In this document: piece after piece, positions 44,837 through 53,744 of the stretch
Layout of the letters: each line of letters opens with the position of its first letter
How positions within the stretch are numbered: position 1 is the first letter of the stretch
NCBI RefSeq assembly: GCF_015645095.1
Contig: NZ_JADOTW010000002.1
Coordinates: forward strand, 62,001 to 126,000
DNA: 64,000 nt
Direction of reading: 5' to 3'
DNA from: Halomonas sp. 328
Lineage (GTDB): Bacteria; Pseudomonadota; Gammaproteobacteria; Pseudomonadales; Halomonadaceae
The notes under the pieces: model-generated
What the model was told of the DNA's origin: nothing
What the model saw: only the letters and a program-made list of their open reading frames with translations
Database searches by the model: none
Translations under genes and position numbers: made by a program

Positions 44837-45486
44837 TGGCGTCCACTCCGGCCCTGCTGCCGTCCATCGAATTTCATCGCCTCGGCCGACGCCCCTATGA
44901 GCCGGTGTGGCAGGCGATGCGCGACTTCACCGACCGGCGCGACGCCGAGACCCCCGACCAGTTCTGGCTGGTGGAGCACGACCCGGTCTTTACCCAGGGG
45001 CGGGCGGGCAAGCCCGAGCATCTGCTGATGCCCGGGGACATTCCCGTGGTGCAGAGTGATCGGGGTGGCCAGGTCACCTATCACGGGCCGGGACAGGTGG
45101 TGCTCTATCCGTTGATCGATGTGCGTCGCGCCGGCCTCGGCGTGCGCGACCTGGTGACGGCCCTGGAGCAGGCGGTGATTGCCCTGCTCGCCGAGCTGGG
45201 CGTCGAGGCCCGGGCGCGCCCCGATGCCCCCGGCGTCTATGTGGGCGATGACAAGATCGCCTCCCTGGGGCTGAGGATCCGCCGCGGCAGCAGTTTCCAC
45301 GGCGTGGCGCTGAACGTCGACGGCGATCTCTCGCCCTTCCAGCGCATCAACCCCTGCGGTTACGCCGGCATGGCCATGACCCGCCTGGCGGATCTGGTGG
45401 ACGACTGTCCGGACGTGGCGACGGTGGGGGAGCGCCTGGCCTTTTGTCTGGCCAGCGAACTGGGCAGGACCCTGGACTCCGCCTAG
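44836..45486 (+). CDS. lipB: Octanoyl-[ACP]:protein N-octanoyltransferase
   Basis: This 216-residue enzyme transfers octanoate from acyl carrier protein to lipoyl domains. The active-site Cys is in [11 protein letters not shown] and the Lys in [31 protein letters not shown] is also typical. ATG 44836 overlaps the ybeD stop, implying coupling. LipA, the next pathway step, is convergent. Confidence 0.96.
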   Translation: MASTPALLPSIEFHRLGRRPYEPVWQAMRDFTDRRDAETPDQFWLVEHDPVFTQGRAGKPEHLLMPGDIPVVQSDRGGQVTYHGPGQVVLYPLIDVRRAGLGVRDLVTALEQAVIALLAELGVEARARPDAPGVYVGDDKIASLGLRIRRGSSFHGVALNVDGDLSPFQRINPCGYAGMAMTRLADLVDDCPDVATVGERLAFCLASELGRTLDSA

Positions 45487-45501
45487 GCCCTTGCCAGATC
45501 G

Positions 45502-45538
45502 AAAAAAGCCAGTGACAAGGACTTTCCTTGTCACTGGC
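45502..45538 (-). terminator. Terminator for lipA (minus strand)
   Basis: A perfect 14-bp stem (GCCAGTGACAAGGA / TCCTTGTCACTGGC) with a CTT loop is followed, on the minus strand, by TTTTTTC. On the plus strand no T-run follows, so it would mainly terminate lipA transcription. Confidence 0.88.
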
Positions 45539-45558
45539 CATATTCAGCTCAGGCTATC

Positions 45559-45593
45559 TTCCAGCTTCCAGCTTCCAGCTTCCAGCTTCCAGC
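45559..45593 (-). repeat. (TTCCAGC)5 heptamer repeat at the 3' end of lipA
   Basis: Five perfect TTCCAGC units lie directly after the lipA stop codon and before its terminator. The same unit follows the DedA-PAP2 gene (31741-31768). Confidence 0.92.
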
Positions 45594-45594
45594 G

Positions 45595-46647
45595 TTACCC
45601 CACGTTGACCGCCTCGATCCGATTGGGATCGGGGGTCTGCCCGGGTACCTCGGCGGGGGCGGCCAGGCCCAGGTTGTTTTTCTCGAACACCCGGTCGGCG
45701 CGGTAGCTGGAGCGCACCAGCGGGCCCGAGGCCACCTCCATAAAGCCCTTCTCCAGGCCGATCCGGCGGTAGCGCTCGAACTCCTCGGGGGTGACGTAGC
45801 GCTCCACCGGCAGGTGGTTGCGGGTCGGGCGCAGGTACTGGCCCAGGGTAACGATATCCACGCCGATCTCTCGCAGGTCGTCGAAGGTGGCGAGGATCTC
45901 CTCCTCGGTCTCGCCGAGACCCAGCATCAGGCTGGTCTTGGTGAGTACCTCGGGCTTGTGGCGCTTGGCATGGGCCAGCACGTCCAGGGTCTTGCGGTAG
46001 CCGGCGCGGGGATCGCGGACCCGCTCGGTGAGGCGTTCCACGGTCTCGACGTTCTGGGCGAAGACCTCCAGGCCCGAGTCCACCACCTGCTCGATGGCGG
46101 CGTGGACGCCGTCGAAGTCCGGGGTCAAGGCTTCCACCACCACCTCGGGGGTGTTGGCCTTGATGGCACGGATACAGGCCGCATAGTGGGAGGCGCCACC
46201 GTCCTCCAGGTCGTCGCGATCCACCGAGGTCAGCACGATATAGCGCAGCCCCATCAGTTCCACTGACTCGGCGGTATTGGCCGGTTCCTCGGCGTCCAGC
46301 CAGCCCTTGGGGTTGCCGGTGTCCACGGCGCAGAAGCGGCAGGCGCGGGTACATACCGAGCCCATCAGCATGATGGTCGCCGTGCCATTGCTCCAGCACT
46401 CGCCCATGTTGGGGCAGTGGGACTCGGCGCAGACGGTGCTCAGGCGGTGCTCGCTGACGTTGCGTTTGACCGCCTCGAAACGCTCGCCGCCGGGGATCTG
46501 GGCGCGCAGCCACTTGGGCTTGCGCCCCAGGTCGGGGCCCTCGCCCTCCTGGCGGCGCTGCTTGATGCCGTCCTTGATGGCGGTGAAGCCGTGCTCGGTG
46601 CGGAACTTGGCGCCGCTGGAGATCGGTTTCGAGGTGTCGTCGTTCAT
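45595..46647 (-). CDS. lipA: Lipoyl synthase
   Basis: This 350-residue radical-SAM enzyme inserts sulfur into octanoyl groups. The SAM [4Fe-4S] cysteines are in [13 protein letters not shown]. The auxiliary cluster cysteines are in [29 protein letters not shown] and [15 protein letters not shown] are also family-typical. It is convergent with lipB and has its own terminator. The upstream 46648-46815 stretch shows no recognisable promoter by eye. Confidence 0.97.
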   Translation of the reverse strand: MNDDTSKPISSGAKFRTEHGFTAIKDGIKQRRQEGEGPDLGRKPKWLRAQIPGGERFEAVKRNVSEHRLSTVCAESHCPNMGECWSNGTATIMLMGSVCTRACRFCAVDTGNPKGWLDAEEPANTAESVELMGLRYIVLTSVDRDDLEDGGASHYAACIRAIKANTPEVVVEALTPDFDGVHAAIEQVVDSGLEVFAQNVETVERLTERVRDPRAGYRKTLDVLAHAKRHKPEVLTKTSLMLGLGETEEEILATFDDLREIGVDIVTLGQYLRPTRNHLPVERYVTPEEFERYRRIGLEKGFMEVASGPLVRSSYRADRVFEKNNLGLAAPAEVPGQTPDPNRIEAVNVG

Positions 46648-46815
46648 AAGGGGTGAGCTCCTCCGCTGGGCGGCTGCCAGGGCCGGGCGCTGCGCCGCTG
46701 GTCGCCCGGGGTGGGACCAAGCTGGGCGGGCCGGTGACCCGATGGATTGCAGGCCGGTAATTTACCACAGCCGCGCCGAACTGGCACAGGCCGGCCACTT
46801 AGGCGTCCACGATAA

Positions 46816-46956
46816 GAGGGTGTTTACAAACTACTGCGCTAGGCCATGCGGCGTTGAAATCAGTCTCAAAATGCTCATTTACCCCCTCGTAAACTCCGCT
46901 TTTTCGACTGATTTCGCCTTACCTGGCCATCGCTCGTGACATTTGTAAACACCCTC
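46816..46956. mobile_element. 141-bp MITE-like element between pycR and lipA
   Basis: Terminal inverted repeats GAGGGTGTTTACAAA (46816-46830) and TTTGTAAACACCCTC (46942-46956) are perfect. They are flanked by a direct TAA repeat (46813-46815 and 46957-46959) like a target-site duplication. Inside is another perfect inverted pair (GAAATCAGTC / GACTGATTTC at 46856-46865 and 46906-46915). No reading frame. The 3-bp TNA-type duplication would fit an IS5-group transposase. The parent element is not identified. Confidence 0.75.
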
Positions 46957-46965
46957 TAAGGCGCA

Positions 46966-47949
46966 TCAGGATTTCAGCGGCAGGCAGGCGACGTCGTGGC
47001 CCGGCATGGGCGTCAGGGGGGCCTGGAAATGGGTGTTGAGCTCCGGCAGGATCTCCCGCACGAAGCGCAGGAAGAGTTCGGTGACCGGGGAGGGGGGCCT
47101 GTCCTTGGGGTGTACCGTGCACCAGGAGCGGCGCAGCGGGAAGCCCGGCAGGCGCGGTGAGGCGAGCAGTCCCGAGGCGATCTCCAGCTGCACCGCCAGG
47201 CGCGGCAGCACCGCCACTCCCAGGTGCGCCATGACCCCCTGCTTGATCGCCTCGTTGGTGCCCAGCTCGATGGTATGCGAGAGCGAGACCCGCTCCCGGG
47301 CGGCGAACTCCTCGAAGGCCGTGCGTGCCCCGGAGCCCGGTTCGCGCATCAGCACATAGTGGTGGGCGAAATCGTCGAGGGTCGGTGCCTTGGCGGCGAG
47401 CAGGGGGTGGCCCGGCCAGACCACCGGTATCAGCTCGTTGTCGAGGATCGGCATAAAGGCCAGGTTGGGGTCGCTGGGCACCATGCCCATGATCACCAGG
47501 TCGTCGCGGCGCTCCGCCAGGCGCTCCAGGGCCTGGCCGCGGTTGCACACCCGCAGCCGTACCTGAACCTCCGGGTAGCGGGCGCGAAAGCGCGCCAGGA
47601 TATGCGGCACCACATACTGGGCGGTGGAGACCGCCGCCAGGTTGAGCTCGCCGCGAATGGTGCCGGCCAGCTCCGAGAGCTCCATCTGCAGGCTCGAGAC
47701 CTGGCCGAAGATCGCCTGTACCGAGGCCGAGAGGGCGTCGGCGGCGGGCAGGATATGCAGGGTCTTGCCGGCATACTTGAACAGCGGTTGTTCCAGCACC
47801 TGCTCGAGCTGGCGAATCTGGGCGCTGACCGCCGGTTGCGTCAAGCCGAGCTGCTCCGCCGCGCGGGAATAGGACTGCTGGCGGTAGACCGCCTGGAACA
47901 CCTGCAGCTGACGAAAGGTCAGGCGGTTGAGCAGACTGGGACGTGACAT
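46966..47949 (-). CDS. pycR: LysR-type regulator of pyruvate carboxylase (PycR-like)
   Basis: This 327-residue LTTR has an N-terminal helix-turn-helix (FRQLQVFQAVYRQQSYSRAAEQLGLTQPAVSAQIRQLE) and an effector-binding domain. It diverges from pycAB with a clear palindrome in the gap. This arrangement matches PycR-pycA-pycB of Pseudomonas, where the regulator controls the carboxylase. I chose ATG 47949 rather than the upstream ATG 47994, which would run through the operator. Confidence 0.85.
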   Translation of the reverse strand: MSRPSLLNRLTFRQLQVFQAVYRQQSYSRAAEQLGLTQPAVSAQIRQLEQVLEQPLFKYAGKTLHILPAADALSASVQAIFGQVSSLQMELSELAGTIRGELNLAAVSTAQYVVPHILARFRARYPEVQVRLRVCNRGQALERLAERRDDLVIMGMVPSDPNLAFMPILDNELIPVVWPGHPLLAAKAPTLDDFAHHYVLMREPGSGARTAFEEFAARERVSLSHTIELGTNEAIKQGVMAHLGVAVLPRLAVQLEIASGLLASPRLPGFPLRRSWCTVHPKDRPPSPVTELFLRFVREILPELNTHFQAPLTPMPGHDVACLPLKS

Positions 47950-47966
47950 GGTTGCGCTTCCGCTAG

Positions 47967-47986
47967 CTATAAGTCCTGACTTATAG
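47967..47986. promoter_or_regulatory. Palindromic operator CTATAAGTC-N2-GACTTATAG in the pycR-pycA gap
   Basis: A perfect 9-bp inverted repeat with a 2-bp centre has a T-N11-A type core as used by LysR regulators. Just downstream, TTGGCA (47988-47993) may be a -35 element for pycA, with TATTGG about 18 bp further on as a weak -10. An operator directly upstream of the -35 suits an activator. It could also autoregulate pycR. Confidence 0.65.
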
Positions 47987-48121
47987 GTTGGCAAAAAAAA
48001 TACGGCTTTTCTATTGGTTCCGGCCCGGCTAGGTTAAAGGGTTGGGCCGGGGCCCTGGACTCGGCCTGGCCGCGGGCACAGTCTTCCCCATGCCCGTCAT
48101 GGACGCAACCCTGGAGGCCTC

Positions 48122-49525
48122 GTGTTCACGAAGTTGTTGATTGCCAATCGCGGCGAGATCGCAGTGCGCATCGAGCGGGCCTGTGCCGAGATGGGCATTC
48201 GCTCGGTGGCCATCTATACCGAGCCGGACCGCTTCGCCCTGCACGTGAAGCGCGCCGACGAGGCCTACTTCGTCGGCGACGACCCCCTGGCCGGCTACCT
48301 GGATCCGCGGCGCCTGGTGGACCTGGCCCGGGAGACCGGCTGTGACGCCATCCACCCCGGTTACGGCTTCCTGGCCGAGAATGCCGAGTTCGCCCGAATC
48401 TGCACCGAGGCGGGCATCGTCTTCATCGGGCCCGACAGCGAGGCCATTGCCGCCCTCGGCGACAAGGTGGCGGCGCGGGGCGTCATGCATGGCGCCGGTA
48501 TCCCCATCACCCCCGGTGCCATGGCGGCCCTGACCGGCCTCGACGAGGCCCGGGCGCTGGCCGATGGCCTGGGTTACCCGGTGATGCTCAAGACCCTGCG
48601 CGGCGGCGGCGGACGCGGCCTGCGCCGCTGTGATGACGCCGTCCAGCTGACCCGGGCCTGGGAAACCCTGCCCGAGGAGAGCGGCGAGACCGAGCTCTAC
48701 CTGGAGAAGTGCATCGCCGCGGCCCAGCATATCGAGGTGCAGGTGCTCGCCGACCGGCATGGTGGGGTGATCCACCTCTTCGAGCGGGACTGTTCGTTGC
48801 AGCGGCGTAATCGCAAGCTGATCGAGGTGGCCCCCAGTCCGCGGCTGACCCCGGAGCAGCGGGCCTACATGGGCGAGCTGGCGATCCAGGCGGCCACCGC
48901 GGTGGGCTTCGAGAACGCCGGCACCGTGGAATTTCTGGTGCGTGGCAACGAGATCTATTTCATGGAGATGAACCCGCGCATCCAGGTGGAGCACACCGTC
49001 ACCGAGGCGGTCACCGGGGTGGATATCGTCCGCGAGCAGATCCGCCTCGCCGCCGGCCACAAGCTGGCCTTCCGCCAGGAGGATATCCGCCACCACGGCT
49101 ATGCCATCCAGTGCCGCATCAATGCCGAGGACCCCAAGAACGACTTCCTGCCCTCCTTCGGGCGCATCACCCGCTACTATGCCCCCGGCGGCCCCGGGGT
49201 GCGGGTCGACACCGCCATCCATACCGGCTACCGGGTGCCGCCCCACTTCGATACCCTCTGCCTGAAGCTGATCGTCTGGGGCATGACCTGGGAGGAGACC
49301 CTCAATCGGGCGGTACGCGCCCTGGATGACATGCGCCTACAGGGCATCAAGACCACGGCGGCCTATTACGAAGAGATACTGCGTCACCCGGCGCTGCGCG
49401 AAGGGCACTTCGACACCGGCTTCCTGGCCGCCCACCCGGAGCTGCTCGACTACTCGAGCAAACGCCATCCGGAGGAGGTGGCCCTGGTGATCGCCGCCGC
49501 CATCGCCGCCCATGCCGGCCTCTAA
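48122..49525 (+). CDS. pycA: Pyruvate carboxylase, biotin carboxylase subunit
   Basis: This 467-residue biotin carboxylase has KLLIANRGEIAVRI, GYGFLAENAEFA, the glycine-rich ATP loop LRGGGGRGLRRC, and MEMNPRIQVEHTVTE. It carboxylates biotin on PycB at the expense of ATP and bicarbonate. The two-subunit form, with the regulator divergent, resembles Pseudomonas pycAB. GGAGG precedes the GTG start. Without context it could be taken for AccC, but the partner gene has a carboxyltransferase of the oxaloacetate/pyruvate type. Confidence 0.92.
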   Translation: MFTKLLIANRGEIAVRIERACAEMGIRSVAIYTEPDRFALHVKRADEAYFVGDDPLAGYLDPRRLVDLARETGCDAIHPGYGFLAENAEFARICTEAGIVFIGPDSEAIAALGDKVAARGVMHGAGIPITPGAMAALTGLDEARALADGLGYPVMLKTLRGGGGRGLRRCDDAVQLTRAWETLPEESGETELYLEKCIAAAQHIEVQVLADRHGGVIHLFERDCSLQRRNRKLIEVAPSPRLTPEQRAYMGELAIQAATAVGFENAGTVEFLVRGNEIYFMEMNPRIQVEHTVTEAVTGVDIVREQIRLAAGHKLAFRQEDIRHHGYAIQCRINAEDPKNDFLPSFGRITRYYAPGGPGVRVDTAIHTGYRVPPHFDTLCLKLIVWGMTWEETLNRAVRALDDMRLQGIKTTAAYYEEILRHPALREGHFDTGFLAAHPELLDYSSKRHPEEVALVIAAAIAAHAGL

Positions 49526-49538
49526 GGACCTACAGAGA

Positions 49539-51353
49539 ATGAGTGAATCGAACGACCCGGTACGGCTCACCGAAGTGGTGCTGCGCGACGGCCACCAGTC
49601 GCTGATTGCCACCCGCCTGCGCACCGAGGACATGCTGCCGGCCTGTCCCGAACTGGATGCCATCGGTTACCACGCCCTGGAGGTGTGGGGCGGGGCGACC
49701 TTCGATGCCTGCGTGCGCTTTCTCAAGGAGGATCCCTGGGAGCGGCTGCACCGCTTGAAGGCGGCGCTGCCCAGGACGCCATTGCAGATGCTGCTGCGGG
49801 GCCAGAACCTGGTGGGCTATCGCCACTATGCCGACGACGTGGTGGAGGCCTTCGTGGCCCGGGCCGCGGCGGGGGGCATCGATATCTTCCGCCTCTTCGA
49901 CTCCCTGAACGACTTCCGCAACCTGGAGGTGCCCCTGGCCGCGGTCAAGGCCAGCGGCAAGCATGCCCAGGCGGCGCTCTGCTACACGGTGAGCCCGGTC
50001 CACGATCGGGCCAGCTTCGTCGCGGATGCCAAGCAACTGGTGGCCATGGGCGCCGACTCCATCGCCATCAAGGACATGGCGGGGCTGCTCACCCCCTACG
50101 CCACCTACGAGCTGGTGGCGGCCCTGGTCGATGCCCTGGAGGTGCCGGTGCACCTGCATACCCACGCCACCTCGGGGCTCGCCGCCATGTGTCACCTCAA
50201 GGCGGTGGAGGCCGGCTGTCGCCACCTGGATACCTGCAGCGGCGCCTTCGCCGGTGGCACCAGTCACCCGGCCAGCGAGGCGCTGGTAGCGGCCCTGCAG
50301 GGCACGCCCCAGGACACCGGTCTGGATCTGGCGGCGATTCGCCGGGTCGGTGATGCCCTGCGCGAGGCGCGCGCCCAATATGCCCGCTTCGAGAGCGAGT
50401 TCACCCGGGAGGATATCGGTGTGCAGCTCAACCAGATCCCCGGCGGCATGATGTCCAACCTGGCCAACCAGCTGCGCGAGCAGAATGCCCTGTCGCGGAT
50501 CCAGGAGGTGTTCGAGGAGATCCCCCGGGTGCGCGCCGAGCTGGGCTATCCGCCGCTGGTGACGCCCAATTCCCAGATCGTCGCCAGCCAGGCGGTGATG
50601 AACGTGCTCAGCGGTGAGCGCTACAGGGCGATCACCAACGAGGTGAAGCGCTACCTGCTGGGAGGCTATGGGCGGGCGCCGGGGCCGGTGGACGAGGCCC
50701 TGCGCAGCCGCGCCGTGGGCAACCAGCCCGTGGCTCAGGGCCGCCCGGCGGATCAGTTGCCCCCCGAGCTGCCGCGATTGCGGGAGGCCATCGGTGACCT
50801 GGCCGAGTCCGAGGAGGACCTGCTCACCTTCGCCCTCTTTCCCGATATCGGCCGCGACTTCCTGGTCGGGCGCCGGGAGGGCAGCCTGGTGCCCGAGCCG
50901 CTGGAGGAGGGGGGCGCGGCACGTCGCCCGGTAGCGGAGGCACCGCCCACCGACTTCGTGATCGATGTGCACGGCGAATCCTACGAGGTGCAGATCACCG
51001 GGGTGGGGCGCGACGTGGGCGGGCGCCGCCAGGTCTACCTGAGCCTGGACGGCATGCCCGAGGCGGTGATCTTCGAGCCCCGGGCCAGTCAGCCGGCGCC
51101 GACCGCCGCGCCCCGCGCCCGAGCCTCCGGCGCGGGGCATGTGACCACCGCCATGCCGGGGACCATCGTCGAGGTGTTGGTGGGCGTCGGTCAGCGGGTC
51201 GAGGAGGGGCAGGCGATCCTGATCACCGAGGCGATGAAGATGGAGACCGAGGTGCATGCGCGTCTGGCCGGGCGGGTCGAGGCGGTGCATGTGGCCAAGG
51301 GCGACCGGGTCACCCCGGGGGAGGTGCTGGTGGAGATCGTCGCCGAGGCGTGA
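49539..51353 (+). CDS. pycB: Pyruvate carboxylase, carboxyltransferase/biotin carrier subunit
   Basis: This 604-residue protein has an HMGL-like TIM barrel (LTEVVLRDGHQSLIATR, VHLHTHATSGLA), a PYC_OADA conserved domain, and a C-terminal biotinyl domain with the biotin lysine in EAMKMET. It could also be called OadA, but there is no oadB/oadG sodium pump nearby, so it probably makes oxaloacetate from pyruvate for anaplerosis. ATG 49539 lies 13 bp after the pycA stop. A hairpin follows the gene (51382-51407). Confidence 0.92.
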   Translation: MSESNDPVRLTEVVLRDGHQSLIATRLRTEDMLPACPELDAIGYHALEVWGGATFDACVRFLKEDPWERLHRLKAALPRTPLQMLLRGQNLVGYRHYADDVVEAFVARAAAGGIDIFRLFDSLNDFRNLEVPLAAVKASGKHAQAALCYTVSPVHDRASFVADAKQLVAMGADSIAIKDMAGLLTPYATYELVAALVDALEVPVHLHTHATSGLAAMCHLKAVEAGCRHLDTCSGAFAGGTSHPASEALVAALQGTPQDTGLDLAAIRRVGDALREARAQYARFESEFTREDIGVQLNQIPGGMMSNLANQLREQNALSRIQEVFEEIPRVRAELGYPPLVTPNSQIVASQAVMNVLSGERYRAITNEVKRYLLGGYGRAPGPVDEALRSRAVGNQPVAQGRPADQLPPELPRLREAIGDLAESEEDLLTFALFPDIGRDFLVGRREGSLVPEPLEEGGAARRPVAEAPPTDFVIDVHGESYEVQITGVGRDVGGRRQVYLSLDGMPEAVIFEPRASQPAPTAAPRARASGAGHVTTAMPGTIVEVLVGVGQRVEEGQAILITEAMKMETEVHARLAGRVEAVHVAKGDRVTPGEVLVEIVAEA

Positions 51354-51381
51354 TTCGACGGTATGGCTGCCGTGAAACCAG

Positions 51382-51407
51382 CGAAGGGCGCCACTGGGCG
51401 CCCTTCG
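51382..51407 (+). terminator. Hairpin terminator after pycB
   Basis: An 11-bp stem (CGAAGGGCGCC / GGCGCCCTTCG) with an ACTG loop lies 28 bp after the pycB stop. The following T-run is weak (TATTGCGTT). It could act on convergent mgsA as well. Confidence 0.65.
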
Positions 51408-51438
51408 TATTGCGTTACGCCGCCGTGGCGGGCGTTCC

Positions 51439-51912
51439 TTAGCTTCGCGAGCTGATCCAGCCGTCGGCATCGGGAATCTCGATATCGACCGCCTCGGCTA
51501 GCCGCGGTGAGCTCAGCAGGAAGTCGGCGCTGGCCATATTGCAGGCCACCGGCACGTTCCACAGCGCCGCCAGGCGCAGCAGTGCCTTGACGTCCGGGTC
51601 GTGGGGCTGGGGGGCGAAGGGGTCCCAGAAGAACACCAGCAGGTCCAGGCGCTGCTCGGTGATGCGCGCGCCGATCTGCTGGTCGCCCCCCAGGGGGCCG
51701 CTCATGACGCCTTCGACCTCGAGGTCCAGCCGCTCGGCGACCCGGCGGGCGGTGGTGCCGGTGCCCAAGAGCTCATGTTGGGCCAGGGTGTCGCGCCAGC
51801 GCCCGGCCCAGGCCAGCAGCTCCTCCTTCTTGCCGTCGTGGGCGATCAGGGCGATGCGCTTGCGTTCGGGTAGCCGGCGGCGGTGCACCTGGCGGGGACG
51901 GGATTCGCTCAT
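51439..51912 (-). CDS. mgsA: Methylglyoxal synthase
   Basis: This 157-residue enzyme turns dihydroxyacetone phosphate into methylglyoxal, a glycolytic overflow route when phosphate is low. The conserved segments IALIAHDGKKEELL, GTGTTARRV, MSGPLGGDQQIGARI (catalytic Asp in GGDQQ) and FFWDPFAPQPHDPDVKALLRLA are present. A short basic N-terminal leader (RPRQVHRRRLPERKR) precedes the fold. It follows pykA by 19 bp on the same strand, an apparent operon that links both ends of lower glycolysis. Confidence 0.95.
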   Translation of the reverse strand: MSESRPRQVHRRRLPERKRIALIAHDGKKEELLAWAGRWRDTLAQHELLGTGTTARRVAERLDLEVEGVMSGPLGGDQQIGARITEQRLDLLVFFWDPFAPQPHDPDVKALLRLAALWNVPVACNMASADFLLSSPRLAEAVDIEIPDADGWISSRS

Positions 51913-51931
51913 GGGACCTCCTCTCGCTCGC

Positions 51932-53386
51932 TTACTGGACTGACAGGATCTTCAGGGTATTGGTGCCGCCGTGGGCGTTCATATGGTCGCCGCGGGTAAG
52001 GATCACCTGATCGCCGGGACCGGCGATGCCGCGGGCCTGGAGCTCGTCCAGGGCGCGGGCATTGAGTTCGGTGGCCTCCATGGCGCGGGTGTCGAAGAGC
52101 ACCGAGACCACGCCCCGATAGAGGGCCATGCGCCGCTGGGCGATGGGACTGTGGGCCAGGCCGACGATGGGCAGGCCGGAGCGGATGCGCGAGGCGATCA
52201 GCGGCGTGTAACCGGTGGACGTCATGCAGGCGATGGCGGCCACCCCGGCCAGGTGGTTGGCGGCATACATGGCCGACAGGGCCACCGTCTCGTCGATCTT
52301 CGAGAAGCCCTCGTGGATGCGGTGGCCCGACTCCTGGGCGGTGCGCTCGCGCTCGGCGCCCAGGCACAGGCGATCCATCGCCTCGATGGTCTCCACCGGG
52401 TAGTCGCCGGCGGCGGTCTCGGCGGAGAGCATCACCGCGTCGGTGCCGTCGAGCACCGCATTGGCCACGTCGAACACCTCGGCGCGGGTGGGCAGGGGCG
52501 CGCTGATCATCGACTCCATCATCTGGGTCGCGGTGATCACCGCCCGGTTGAGCTTGCGGGCGCGGCTGATGATGCGCTTCTGCACGCCGATCAGCTGGGC
52601 GTCGCCGATCTCCACCCCCAGGTCGCCGCGGGCCACCATCACCGCCTCGGAGGCGCGGATGATGCCGTCCAGGGTCTCCGGGTCGGCCACCGCCTCGGCG
52701 CGCTCCACCTTGGCCACCAGGCCGATCTCCTTGCCGGCCTCGCCGAGCAGTTCGCGGGCCTCCTGCATGTCGGCGGCGCTGCGCGGAAAGGACACCGCCA
52801 GGTAGTCGACGCCGATATCGATGGCGGTCTTGAGGTCGGCCTTGTCCTTGTCGGTGAGGGCCGCGGCGGAGAGGCCGCCGCCCTGCTTGTTGATGCCCTT
52901 GTTATTGGACAGGCGCCCGCCGACGCTGACGGTGGTGTGCACCTCGGGGCCGTCGATGCGGGTCACTTCCAGCACCAGGCGGCCGTCGTCGAGGAGCAGG
53001 ACGTCGCCAACCGATACGTCCTCGGCCAGGGCCTTGTAGTCGCAGCCGACCCGCTCGGCGGTGCCCGCCTCGGTGTCCATGGCCATGTCGAGGACGAAGG
53101 CCTGGCCCTCGTCGAGGGTCACGGCACCCTCGCTGAAGCGGGCGATGCGGATCTTGGGGCCCTGGAGGTCGCCGAGGGCGGCGACGCTCTTGCCCAGACG
53201 GTCGGCGATCTCGCGCACCGCCTGCAGGCGGCGGCGGTGATCCTCGGCGGTGCCGTGGGAGAAGTTGAGGCGCACCACGTCGACGCCGGCCTGGATCATC
53301 GCCTCGAGGACGCCTTCCCGGTCGCTGGCGGGACCCAGGGTGGCGACGATCTTGGTGCGGCGCAGGGGGGAATGGGCGATCGACAT
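51932..53386 (-). CDS. pykA: Pyruvate kinase
   Basis: This 484-residue protein has the opening RRTKIVATLGPAS, RLNFSHG and GDLQGPKIRI, the active-site segment MVARGDLGVEIG and ITATQMMESMI. Sequence and length resemble the PykA (type II) form of Gammaproteobacteria. It makes pyruvate and ATP from PEP. A 26-bp palindrome (53462-53487), about 75 bp upstream of the start, is a candidate operator. mgsA follows 19 bp downstream. Confidence 0.95.
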   Translation of the reverse strand: MSIAHSPLRRTKIVATLGPASDREGVLEAMIQAGVDVVRLNFSHGTAEDHRRRLQAVREIADRLGKSVAALGDLQGPKIRIARFSEGAVTLDEGQAFVLDMAMDTEAGTAERVGCDYKALAEDVSVGDVLLLDDGRLVLEVTRIDGPEVHTTVSVGGRLSNNKGINKQGGGLSAAALTDKDKADLKTAIDIGVDYLAVSFPRSAADMQEARELLGEAGKEIGLVAKVERAEAVADPETLDGIIRASEAVMVARGDLGVEIGDAQLIGVQKRIISRARKLNRAVITATQMMESMISAPLPTRAEVFDVANAVLDGTDAVMLSAETAAGDYPVETIEAMDRLCLGAERERTAQESGHRIHEGFSKIDETVALSAMYAANHLAGVAAIACMTSTGYTPLIASRIRSGLPIVGLAHSPIAQRRMALYRGVVSVLFDTRAMEATELNARALDELQARGIAGPGDQVILTRGDHMNAHGGTNTLKILSVQ

Positions 53387-53744
53387 GGTAGGACTCCTCT
53401 GGAATCAGCGTGGAATGAGGCCTTGGCGCGATGGCCGGGACCTCCGTTGTTCTCGATGATTGTGATGTAGTGATTTTACTACATCACAGTAGACCATGCT
53501 CGACGCCTGGTGAAAAGGGCCTCTCGAGTTCATGTCGAGGGAGTTTGTAACGAATTCATGACGGCGAGATGACGCCGCCCACCGCTTGCCTGGCCCGGAG
53601 TCGAGGGCTAGGTTCAGAAAGCGGCGGGCCTGGCGTGAAGGGGCCGGCTGGGGTAGGGTAAGCGCATTTTTCCGTCGAAGAGCCCTTCGGCGAGGGATCG
53701 ATGCCGGGACCCTTCGGTCTCGGGCACATAGAAAGTGGAGCACT
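53387..53744. other. pykA-topA divergent intergenic region (358 bp)
   Basis: This gap has a striking palindrome (53462-53487) and a GAGTTCATGTCG / GAATTCATGACG imperfect direct pair near 53528 and 53552. The rest reads as promoter and leader sequence for pykA (left) and topA (right). I see no gene with support, although frames are open in it. Confidence 0.6.
53462..53487. promoter_or_regulatory. 26-bp palindromic operator upstream of pykA
   Basis: Perfect arms GTGATGTAGT and ACTACATCAC flank GATTTT. The inner halves TGTAGT/ACTACA resemble half-sites of HexR, an RpiR-type regulator of central carbon genes that controls pykA in several Gammaproteobacteria. The assignment to HexR is only a guess. 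The palindrome itself is certain. Confidence 0.6.

Noticed and set aside
53586-53744. N-terminal extension of topA
   Set aside because: Family similarity starts at [15 protein letters not shown] (53745) with GGAG upstream; the extension is basic and has no similarity.
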